A stretch of 64,000 bases of DNA from Congeria kusceri (Eukaryota; Mollusca; Bivalvia; Myida; Dreissenidae): NCBI GenBank assembly GCA_027627225.1, contig CM051036.1, forward strand, positions 36,974,426 to 37,038,425. The letters run 5' to 3'. This document shows, one piece after another, positions 61,001 to 64,000 of the stretch. How positions within the stretch are numbered: the stretch's first letter is position 1; every line of letters starts with the position of its first letter. The notes below the pieces were generated by a model. The model did not search any database. It was not told the DNA's origin and saw only the letters and a list, made by a program, of their open reading frames with translations. Made by a program: the position numbers and the translations under genes.

Positions 61001-63942
61001 TTAATGATTAATTGCTTTTAGGTGAAAAGGGATTAATGATTAATTGCTTTTAGGTGAAAAGGGATTAATGAGGATGAAAATAAGCTTTGCTGTTGAGTAG
61101 AAATTGATAAATGTTTCCTTTGATTGCACAGAGTTTGTCCATTTTCTGGTCTACCTAAATACTTTTTTGTATAATTGCATAAATGTGAGGCATTCATGTT
61201 TTGTTTTATATTAGCCTACAGAACTTATCTACATGTTTTGTGAAAAAAGATTGCGTTGATGTTTTGTTATCTGAGTGTCTTAGAAATGGTCTCTTAATTT
61301 TGCATATTTTTTTCCCCATCAATTTAAAATGTTCTTTTCCTATCATTTGATTAATTTTTGAGTACTCGTGAGGCTTTTGCAAGTAATCTGAGAAGCAAGT
61401 TGCAAATATCTAGCCCCTGTGTTGAAAATCAAACTTTTCAGGTCATACATAGACAAGTTTGTTACAAGGTGTGTCATTAGGACTTGATAATGCAGTAAAA
61501 TGGTGTATACTTAATGTAAAGGGTTTACGAATGTTTACTTGTCAGTGTTTACGAAAACATTTTGGACTAAGCTGGACAATTTGTCTGACGTATTTCTATG
61601 CTACGCAGGACATTTTTCAGCCACGCAGGACATTTATTAAAATACAAGAATATTGCAAAAATAATAACAAAAACCTTCCTTTTCAAACCTATTTAATATT
61701 TCTTGAGATTTTTTTAGATTGCAAATAAAAAGCAAAATTGTCTGAATATCGATAAACAAATTTTTAATGCAGTCGGACTCATGCCATAATTGCCATTTAA
61801 ATTTTTGAAACCTGAAATACTTAATAGTGGCACGTAACCTTCCATGTCAAATGTTGTTTTCACTAAAGTATTTTACAATAAAATATTTGTCATTAGAACC
61901 ATTATAAAACATAACAGATACAAATATTCAGTTCAATTTTCATACCAAATTCATCGATTTCTTACCTGGTTTAGAATAATACGCGACATTTTCTGACTAG
62001 GACGCTGCCATTTTGACAGGGGGACAAATTGTTATGTATAAGATTTAAGTGTAATATGAAATCCGCCATTTTCATTTAAATTACATCATTAATGACAATT
62101 TTATTCCATTTAATATTTAAGAGAATATTGACTTATTCTAATTTTCGTTTATTTCGTTTTATGTGAGGCTATTCCCTCAAATAAGTCGAATCGGTCACAG
62201 AATCAAACGGGCTTTACGATTTTCAGTTTGTCTTATGACGTCAATTTCCGTATCAATTGTACAATGAAGCATAGCGGAATATACCGACTAGTTACGATTA
62301 CATGACAAACAGTACGGTGCGAGATTAGACTTGTCGATCGCCGCTCATGCGCATAAGACAGTTAAGATTAAAATTAAAGTGTCATAAAATTGCTGATTAT
62401 CAGAAAACACGAGAAAATAAAATAAAAAAGGATTATTAAACGTTTGGAATTTATTCTGGAAGGCTTCAAATTAGGCCGGACAAATCTGTCCGCCGTAGAT
62501 TCAAGAAACGGCGGACAATTTGAAAATGTACCGGCAATGTCCGACGTGTCCGACGTATTTCGTAAACACTGCTTGTTCATCTTCCTGTTCATTGCATGAA
62601 AGAATTAAATTTCACCAAACTTTTTGTAAGCCATTTATTTTCTGTGTAAATTTGAGTGTTCAGATTAACAAGGATAATTGGTTTCGTTTAAAAATGAAGA
62701 ACCATGAAAATTGTAAATGTTCACCTAGATCTTGTTTCAATAATGTGGTCCATTTATTTGCATGAAAACTCAAGGTTGTCTGTGGTATTGATAATCGCCT
62801 ATGGAGGCTTTCTTCATGTTTACAACTTGCCTGTGACTTGCATTTATCCCATATATGTGTCATTTAAATGGAAAACGTCAGCGAGAGTTTAAAATAGATC
62901 TCTTCCTTTTATGTTTGTGGGTATTTAAACTTGCATGCTCAGACATGCTCACCAATTTTTGCCACAAAGAACAGCGGTGTAGTAGTAGTAGCTCAGCTGT
63001 ATAGCCCAAGTATTGGTTTTTGACAGCGATCAGCTGTTTATATGGGAAAATGGCGGGAGTATAGAGTGAGATGTGAAGGAACAAGTATTAAAATAAAACA
63101 ACTATTTGAGACTGGATGGAAAACAGGGTGGAATTAAAACAAGTGGTTTAGGTCTGGGATGTGGAATGCTAGTTCAATCATTGTTTGTGGGAAATCTTTG
63201 GTGAAGAATGTGACTGATTGAATTTGGCAAGCAAAAACAAGACATCGGGGATTTGGTTTGTAATTTGTTTGCACAGGATTCTTGTTCTGTTCTATAACTG
63301 GAATATGCTGGCTTTGAAGATGTTTGAAGTTTGAAAAGATGTTGTCAGTTTGAATTACTGTGATTTGTTACACAGTTAGTGGATAAAAGGGAAACAATTA
63401 GAAAAAAGGCGGGCTACGTGCAATGACTTGAATAAGAAACTATGAAAAGTATTTCTTAGTAAACTTCATAAGTTCTGTACATATTATGTGTAATGTGCAA
63501 ATACGTAATCATAAATATGCTTAATAAATGGGATTAACGCCTAGAGCTCTGGGTTGGTGAACAACGATGAGATTAAGAATAAACTGGTGCCACAACCATG
63601 AGGACTTTCGTGCCTCTAGTTGAGAACAACAATGGTTTACTCGATTCTCCGACACCATCTTATCATTCATACACAAGAGAGCCCGAAGCAGAAACGTACG
63701 AAAGAACCGCGGTGCGTTTGCGAGCATTACTGGCCATACCCATCTAGTCCATGTTATAACATTTCTTTTGAACAGACCCGGACCCTGGCCCCTTCCACGC
63801 CACTAACCGGGAGACGCTACCTCAAGGAGAAAGATGGCGCCATCACACCCGTTTCCATGGCAACGCAGAGCGTCAGCCGTCTGCAGCACTTGCTAACAGG
63901 AAGAAAGACCGGGCCTAGTGATGAGCTGAAAGAGCAGTTACT
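15919..63942 (+). CDS. RBL1: RBL1/RBL2-like pocket protein (p107/p130), 5' part; C-terminal part off the right edge
   Basis: A retinoblastoma-family transcriptional corepressor that in animals binds E2F4/5-DP and forms the DREAM complex. The spliced product matches p107 in order: FEELCLDLNMDKRSKDEAWK, HWLACALYEACR, GNCVSLTRLLRSSKF, QFFNKMKKWVDM with LPQEFREKVDRLERNF, STVIFKKFEPIFLDIF, DDLVNSYHLLLCNIDW, EEPPCIIKHLCDKHEGLEIE, YEEYVLTVGDFDERIFL, EEIGTP, APSTPLTGRRYL, then ITPVSMATQSVSRLQ at the start of pocket A. Joined exons are 15919-16056, 22607-22740, 22840-23040, 26334-26398, 31256-31381, 31848-32008, 33979-34043, optional 43241-43288, 47355-47538 and 63776-63942. All junctions are GT-AG and in phase. 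Invertebrates usually have one p107/p130-type gene, so the RBL1 symbol is a family label. Confidence 0.95.
16057..16507. other. RBL1 intron 1 proximal part, with a short tandem duplication
   Basis: Holds two adjacent copies of GCGCACAGTTTTTAGGTGAA (about 16333-16378). Otherwise no feature was seen. Confidence 0.5.
16508..18795. mobile_element. TA-flanked inverted-repeat element A (2.3 kb)
   Basis: Left end CTGGTTGGCGAGTAGTATCC pairs with the right end GGATACTACTCGCCAACCAG over at least 25 bases. Both ends are flanked by TA, the target duplication typical of Tc1/mariner-like elements. The motif AGTATCCGTGAT recurs near 16735 and, inverted, near 17475. Subterminal AT-rich simple repeats lie near 18530-18640. 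A 140-codon frame of unknown identity sits at 17300-17722. No DDE transposase motif was recognised. Confidence 0.85.
17300..17722 (+). other. Uncharacterised 140-codon open frame inside element A
   Basis: Starts MPSEKLSCFEIFFNKN and ends TLQLSKSSR. No family is recognised. It lies within the TA-flanked element and is followed by two AGCTCCGCCCAC repeats. It could be a remnant of an element-encoded protein or a chance frame. Not called as a gene. Confidence 0.2.
19152..20549 (+). mobile_element. Non-autonomous DNA transposon, CAGGGCTTTCC family, copy 2
   Basis: Same ends, GC-box hairpin (19419-19438, one arm mutated) and AAT-rich core (about 20240-20450) as copy 1, in the same orientation. 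It is flanked by a perfect 6-base duplication AATATA. It lies in RBL1 intron 1. The reading frame at 19815-20009 falls in the conserved segment shared by all copies but resembles no known protein. Confidence 0.9.
20550..22606. other. RBL1 intron 1 distal part, no feature seen
   Basis: AT-rich unique sequence up to the exon 2 acceptor. No exon, inverted repeat or tandem array was recognised. Confidence 0.4.
22607..22740 (+). CDS. RBL1: RBL1-like coding exon 2
   Basis: Acceptor TTATTTTTCAG|GGT, donor TTTAG|GTATGC. Encodes GDQIHWLACALYEACRQAKV, then ATVGRGTHQGNCVSLTRLLR and SSKF, the N-terminal cyclin-like fold of RB-family proteins (p107 has HWLACSLYVACRKS and GNCVSLTRILRSAK). Confidence 0.95.
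22840..23040 (+). CDS. RBL1: RBL1-like coding exon 3
   Basis: Acceptor TGTTACAG|T, donor CAGAG|GTACTG. Encodes SLIQFFNKMKKWVDMASLPQ, EFREKVDRLERNFAVSTVIF and KKFEPIFLDIFKSPADDPPR, then QPRSRKQ. Nearly every block is identical to vertebrate p107, the strongest match in the gene. Confidence 0.97.
23111..23365. repeat. 46-47-base tandem repeat just after exon 3
   Basis: Unit contains CCCCACCTACTGCCCATTTA followed by ACAGTAATAG. There are four full copies, then two degenerate ones joined to ATTCTGAATTTGCAAGTGCT. It begins about 70 bases past the exon 3 donor. Confidence 0.9.
23549..25924. mobile_element. TA-flanked inverted-repeat element B (2.4 kb)
   Basis: Left end CTGGTGAGCGAGTATTTGTC pairs with the right end ACAAATACTCGCTAACCAG, flanked by TA on both sides. 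The outer bases CTGGT..GCGAGTA match element A. Near 25690-25810 it carries a segment resembling the conserved core of the CAGGGCTTTCC family (AAAGCACGCGAAA, GGAAAGCGTG, TGTAGCGCAGAGATCTTT). No transposase frame was recognised. Confidence 0.8.
26334..26398 (+). CDS. RBL1: RBL1-like coding exon 4
   Basis: A 65-base exon after acceptor TTTATTTTCAG, encoding RKLPCSLKEVFNFCWAMFVQ then VK (p107: RRIPCSVKDLFNFCWTLFVY). The donor is AAAG|GTTTGT. It is too short for an open-frame scan and was found by matching the family. Confidence 0.93.
26739..28925. repeat. Composite tandem-repeat element, two unit types
   Basis: Opens with AGCTC..TGAGCAC...GTGCTCATGATGAGC. Then come about six units of about 164 bases (TTGTTCAAATGATGCCCCTG, TGGTTTATATAGACTTAAAT), then about six of about 138 bases (GGGTGGGGTCAAGGTCACTG, ACGCATTGAGATATTTTAAT). 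It closes with GTGAGCGACCTAGGGC...GGCCCTCTTGT. A relative, interrupted by other insertions, is at 48460-50710. The first 110 bases look like a second partial start nested before the main one. Confidence 0.85.
28926..29535. repeat. Tandem repeat of about 155 bases, four units
   Basis: Units share ACCAGAGTTATTGCCC, GACTTCATTTTTCA and CAATCTTCACCAATC segments. It abuts the preceding composite repeat directly and is probably a third module of the same dispersed family. Confidence 0.7.
29553..30304. mobile_element. Inverted-repeat element with GCGTATAAGACGCAC ends
   Basis: The left end has GTAAATTATTGCGTATAAGC and the right end reads, inverted, GTAAATTCTCGCGTAGAGGC ... GCGTATAAGACGCACC. The motif GGTGCGTCTTATACG occurs near both ends. 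Boundaries are approximate and no clear target duplication was fixed. No transposase. Confidence 0.65.
30833..30950. repeat. Truncated copy of the GTGTCGTGGG palindromic element
   Basis: Only the right half is present: TTTTCTGTTTCAAGGAAGTC, GGTGGAAAGTG, and the end TTTTCCCACGACACGCCTCA. It directly follows a remnant CAGGTGAGCG...CATCATGGCCCTCTTGT of the composite repeat family. Confidence 0.75.
31256..31381 (+). CDS. RBL1: RBL1-like coding exon 5
   Basis: Acceptor TATTTCCAG|GC, donor TCAG|GTTTGT. Encodes GNFPAISDDLVNSYHLLLCN then IDWFYTNAFLGGRKDLLNPE and FS (p107: DDLVNSYHLLLCCLDLIFANA, RQDLLNPSFKG). Phases match exons 4 and 6. Confidence 0.95.
31382..31847. other. RBL1 intron 5, no feature seen
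   Basis: A 466-base intron with no repeat or element recognised. Confidence 0.5.
31848..32008 (+). CDS. RBL1: RBL1-like coding exon 6
   Basis: Acceptor CGTTTCCAG|GG, donor AAAAG|GTATAA. Encodes GLPAGFSSKDWKPPEEPPCI, IKHLCDKHEGLEIEAKVIKE and HWWKPNLKKLFDKK. It matches p107 (EEPPCIIAVLCELHDGLLVE, GIKEHYFKPYISKLFDRK). Confidence 0.96.
32932..33840. mobile_element. Non-autonomous element, CAGTGTCCGTGAAAA ends
   Basis: Left CAGTGTCCGTGAAAACC pairs with right GTTTTCGCGAACACT. It is flanked by the 5-base duplication TATAA. Subterminal GGTCCGAC / GACCGAC / GTCGGTC motifs are repeated at both ends. No coding capacity. It lies in RBL1 intron 6. Confidence 0.75.
33979..34043 (+). CDS. RBL1: RBL1-like coding exon 7
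   Basis: Acceptor TTTTGTTTCAG|GTG, then VLKGKIETFSSVLDVGNFEG and N, leaving AA before donor GTAAGT. p107 has ILKGECLLDLSSFTDNSK here. The phase (2 bases out) fits both the cassette exon at 43241 and the exon at 47355. Confidence 0.9.
34137..34667 (+). repeat. 24-base minisatellite, about 22 copies
   Basis: Unit GTGTATGTGTGTCTAAGCCA plus GGTT, starting about 95 bases after the exon 7 donor, with occasional shortened or extended units. Frames in both directions stay open and give repetitive Cys/Val or His/Thr/Gln/Pro strings; none is a real protein. The array continues at 35336 beyond an inserted element. Confidence 0.93.
34668..35335. mobile_element. Non-autonomous element, CAGTGCTACAGATAA ends, inserted in the minisatellite
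   Basis: Perfect 15-base terminal inverted repeats: CAGTGCTACAGATAA left and TTATCTGTAGCACTG right. It is flanked by the 5-base duplication TTATG. The interior is AT-rich with no frame. The 24-base repeat resumes immediately on the right side. Confidence 0.88.
35336..35485 (+). repeat. Continuation of the 24-base minisatellite
   Basis: About six degenerate units (GTGTGTCTAAGCCAAGTTGT and variants), the far side of the array split by the inserted element. Confidence 0.85.
35486..36152. other. RBL1 intron 7, no feature seen
   Basis: AT-rich unique sequence. The reading frames present resemble no known protein. Confidence 0.35.
36161..36870. mobile_element. hAT-like non-autonomous element, TAGGGGTGTC ends
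   Basis: TAGGGGTGTCACAATAT left and ATATCGCGACACCCCTA right. Flanking 8 bases CCTGTATG and CCTGTGTG differ at one position, consistent with the hAT 8-base target duplication. The subterminal regions are rich in ATTGCGATATATTG motifs. No transposase. Confidence 0.85.
37217..37332. mobile_element. Left end of a second TAGGGGTGTC element, interrupted
   Basis: Begins TAGGGGTGTCACAATATACC and continues with GAATGTCCATACCGATATAT, like the copy at 36161. It is then broken by the element at 37333. A possible right remnant near 40085-40130 has ATATCGCAATATATTGCA, but the matching terminus was not found. Confidence 0.6.
37333..39509. mobile_element. hAT-like element, TAGGGATGTC ends, containing a second element
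   Basis: Left TAGGGATGTCGATGAATAAC and right GTTGACATCCTTA form short inverted repeats. Subterminal ACCGGTTATCCGG motifs occur on both sides. Flanks CTTTATAC and CTTGATAC match at 7 of 8 bases. Its interior is split by the element at 37733-39084. Confidence 0.8.
37733..39084. mobile_element. hAT-like element, CAGGGTTGGC ends, nested in 37333-39509
   Basis: Ends CAGGGTTGGCATGAAACCCG and CACCAACCCTG-type (GTGCCAACCCTG) pair. Flanks ACATCGAT and ACATAGAT match at 7 of 8 bases. Subterminal sequence repeats CCGGG/CCCGGG and TATTGACCGG-type motifs. No transposase frame. Confidence 0.85.
40446..40692. repeat. Tandem repeat of 68-77 bases
   Basis: Unit CCCGATTTTGACACAGTATA, AAACATTGCCACA, ACATTTACACTGATAGTGTA. 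About three full copies and a partial one. ACACTGATAGTGT is itself a short palindrome. Confidence 0.88.
40693..43240. other. RBL1 intron 7 distal part, no feature seen
   Basis: Mostly unique AT-rich intron. No exon, inverted repeat or array was recognised until the cassette exon acceptor. Confidence 0.35.
43241..43288 (+). CDS. RBL1: RBL1-like putative cassette exon 8a (48 bases)
   Basis: Acceptor TTTTTTGCAG|C and donor AGCAG|GTCAGT enclose 48 bases reading N-EAINDAYEEYPLIYS-R when joined between exons 7 and 8b. The peptide parallels the start of exon 8b (KAVNNSYEEYVLTVG) and p130 (VVNKAYEEYVLSVG). Length is a multiple of three and both phases equal the phase of the 7/8b junction, so it can be included or skipped without changing frame. 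Joining it straight to the exon at 63776 would shift frame. Whether it is used is not shown by DNA alone. Confidence 0.7.
43653..43796. repeat. 66-base tandem repeat
   Basis: Unit TTTCATTAATTAAAATGTTC, ATTCTTATCCTTAATA, CTCAGTC..GTACTTAG; two copies and a partial. A further unit follows at about 44235-44290, so the sequence between looks inserted. Confidence 0.8.
43797..44230. mobile_element. Probable insertion splitting the 66-base repeat
   Basis: Interrupts the tandem repeat and is rich in CCGGACCGAAA / GTCGGACCGA-type motifs at both ends, like the elements at 32932 and 61543. Clear inverted termini and target duplication were not identified, so boundaries are approximate. Confidence 0.45.
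44366..44609. mobile_element. Palindromic repeat, GTGTCGTGGGAAAACC family, copy
   Basis: Has ATCGTGGGAAAACCGGACTT, GTGTCGTCCCGGATTAGCCT, GGTATTTTCTGTTTC and the end GCATTAAGACCGGTTTTCCC. The two halves are inverted copies. Other copies are at 58139, 59609, 30833 (truncated) and 54505/58052 (split). Confidence 0.85.
44610..47354. other. RBL1 intron 8, no feature seen
   Basis: AT-rich unique sequence before the exon 8b acceptor. Reading frames here match no known protein. Confidence 0.35.
47355..47538 (+). CDS. RBL1: RBL1-like coding exon 8b
   Basis: Acceptor CTCTTTCTAG|G, donor AGCCAG|GTATAC. Encodes KAVNNSYEEYVLTVGDFDER, IFLDDDADEEIGTPAKSRDD, LTGELSERMQQRSSLQQHVS and Q, matching p107 KAVNKEYEEYVLTVGDFDER and EEIGTP. 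The GTP site after EEI corresponds to a proline-directed phosphorylation position in p107. The frame runs past the donor to a stop, so the apparent end in an open-frame scan is not real. Confidence 0.97.
48460..50710. repeat. Composite tandem-repeat element, second copy, interrupted
   Basis: Begins AGCTCACCTGAGCACAAAGT with a duplicated GTGCTCATGG segment and TGCGTGCGTGC. It then has 164-base-type units (AGATTGTTCAAATGGTATCC, ACATGGTTTATATA) to about 49245. After the inserted transposon the closing GTGAGCGACCTAGGGCCATC follows at about 50675. Confidence 0.8.
49250..50645 (-). mobile_element. Non-autonomous DNA transposon, CAGGGCTTTCC family, copy 3 (inverted)
   Basis: The minus-strand equivalent of copies 1 and 2: AAT-rich core at 49370-49570, conserved core at 49660-50000, GC-box hairpin CTCCGCCTAATGGGCGGAG at 50359-50377. 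Flanked by the 5-base duplication TCTTG. It is inserted in the composite tandem repeat. Confidence 0.9.
51003..54504. other. RBL1 intron 9, no feature seen
   Basis: Long AT-rich unique intron sequence. A short duplication ACACTAGAAATCAAGTCG occurs near 52480-52512. No exon, inverted-repeat element or array was recognised. Confidence 0.35.
54505..54720. mobile_element. Left part of a palindromic element split by the piggyBac insertion
   Basis: TGAGGTATGTTGATGGAAAA through GATCTGGGACAACACTTT matches the GTGTCGTGGGAAAACC family up to its ACACTT position. The missing right end (TTAAGCACGTTCATTAAGCT to GCCTCA) is found at 58052-58095. Confidence 0.75.
55397..55715 (+). repeat. Dispersed repeat with two tandem units of about 155 bases
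   Basis: Begins ATTATGCCCTCCTTCGAAGA, then CGCAAGATATCTAGAGAACA, GTTGGTATGCTGGTTACTTG and a run of AGGTCA half-sites (55549-55578). The second unit repeats the same order. It is inserted within the 5' part of the piggyBac sequence, so it is younger. Confidence 0.8.
56858..56955 (+). repeat. 33-base tandem repeat in the transposase pseudogene
   Basis: Unit GGGGCTACAGGGACTGTGAA plus ACCAGGTAGAAAG, three copies. In frame with the local transposase reading, but an expansion absent from the family. Confidence 0.85.
58139..58388. mobile_element. Palindromic repeat, GTGTCGTGGGAAAACC family, copy
   Basis: GCGTGTCATGGGAAAACCGG ... CCCAGTTTTCCCACGACACG. Complete, about 250 bases, with inverted halves joined by GGTATTTTCTGTTTCAAACA. 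It lies 50 bases after the split copy. Confidence 0.88.
58389..58925. other. RBL1 intron 9, no feature seen
   Basis: AT-rich sequence without a recognised element. Confidence 0.35.
58926..59045 (+). repeat. Possible tRNA-derived short interspersed element
   Basis: CCAAGTGGTCGAGAGGTTA (58936-58954) looks like the A box of a Ser/Leu-type tRNA, and GGTTCTACCCAGG (59016-59028) like a degenerate B box. The spacing is long and no cloverleaf closes, so this is not an intact tRNA gene. Only one copy was seen in the window. Confidence 0.3.
59609..59860. mobile_element. Palindromic repeat, GTGTCGTGGGAAAACC family, copy
   Basis: TGAGGCATGTTGTGGGAAAC ... GACTTTCCCACGACACGCCT, about 252 bases, complete, with the usual inverted GTGTCGTCC..GATTA..CCTGTGCAG core. 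Confidence 0.88.
60325..60424 (+). promoter_or_regulatory. Promoter-like segment with E-box and TATA box inside RBL1 intron 9
   Basis: TTTCACGTGACC (E-box CACGTG) is followed 14 bases later by CTATATAAGCGG (a good TATA box), then GCGCGCAGTG about 25-30 bases beyond, and a potential donor AAG|GTAATT at 60424. It could be an alternative promoter or first exon, or the promoter of an unrecognised retroelement. Confidence 0.35.
60976..61072 (+). repeat. 39-base tandem repeat
   Basis: Unit TTAATTGCTTTTAGGTGAAA plus AGGGATTAATGA, about two and a half copies. Confidence 0.85.
61543..62571. mobile_element. Non-autonomous element, CAGTGTTTACGAAA ends
   Basis: Left CAGTGTTTACGAAAAC and right TTTCGTAAACACTG pair over 13-14 bases. 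It is flanked by the 5-base duplication CTTGT. Subterminal GTCCGAC / GGACAATTTG motifs occur at both ends (CTGGACAATTTGTCTGACG left; GCGGACAATTTG and GTCCGACGTGTCCGACG right). No transposase. Confidence 0.82.
62572..63775. other. RBL1 intron 9 distal part, no feature seen
   Basis: Unique sequence up to the next exon acceptor. No element was recognised. Confidence 0.4.
63776..63942 (+). CDS. RBL1: RBL1-like coding exon 9 (last one in the window)
   Basis: Acceptor TTCTTTTGAACAG|ACC, donor TTACT|GTAAGA. Encodes TRTLAPSTPLTGRRYLKEKD, GAITPVSMATQSVSRLQHLL and TGRKTGPSDELKEQL. p107 has FAPSTPLTGRRYLREKEAVI, TPVASATQSVSRLQSIV and NAPSDQL. The second half opens the pocket A domain. Pocket B and the C-terminus lie off the right edge. 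Confidence 0.97.
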
Positions 63943-64000
63943 GTAAGATTTCTTAATTGTTGTCATTGAACATCTTTAATTGCAGTGATTTTTTACGGCG

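Noticed and set aside
1..64000. Reverse transcriptase, integrase or intact transposase genes
   Set aside because: No YXDD, integrase or uninterrupted DDE frame was recognised; only the broken piggyBac sequence remains.

Overview
The window is animal nuclear DNA, AT-rich and intron-rich, crowded with short non-autonomous DNA transposons and tandem repeats. Several dispersed families match repeats I recall from heterodont bivalves (Dreissena, Mercenaria and relatives): the AGGTCAAGGTCA-bearing tandem units, the palindromic element with GTGTCGTGGGAAAACC ends, and the element ending in GAGCGACCTAGGGCCATCATGG. The species guess rests on memory; an animal with large introns is clear from the splice sites.

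Two conserved genes lie head to head, both cut by the window edges. On the minus strand is TRAPPC8, a subunit of the TRAPP III vesicle-tethering complex. Its start codon is at 14305 and eight coding exons run leftward to about position 227, about 437 codons in all; the C-terminal part lies off the left edge. On the plus strand is an RBL1/RBL2-type retinoblastoma-family pocket protein (p107/p130). Its likely start codon is at 15919 and ten coding exons run to 63942, ending at the start of pocket A; the rest lies off the right edge. All exon junctions given were checked for GT-AG sites and reading phase; two TRAPPC8 donor sites remain ambiguous. The 1.6 kb between the start codons holds a perfect E2F consensus site about 77 bases before the RBL1 ATG.

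Two exon-level features stand out. (1) RBL1 has a 48-base, phase-preserving exon (43241-43288) whose peptide resembles the start of the following exon, an apparent duplicated cassette exon. (2) In TRAPPC8 the splice acceptor and first 38 bases of coding exon 3 form a 49-base tandem array of nine copies (9399-9838), giving seven intact candidate acceptors; use of the second adds exactly 16 codons in frame.

The rest is intron. It holds three copies of a 1.4 kb element with CAGGGCTTTCC ends; four other elements with CAGTG or CAGGGG ends and 5-base target duplications; hAT-like elements with 8-base duplications, one nested in another (37333-39509); two elements of about 2.3 kb flanked by TA; a decayed piggyBac transposase (about 54721-58051) inserted in a palindromic repeat; a three-layer nest at 47945-51002; and many minisatellites. 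No rRNA, convincing tRNA, CRISPR array or intact transposase gene was seen. Long stretches between the listed elements show no recognisable feature and are recorded as such.
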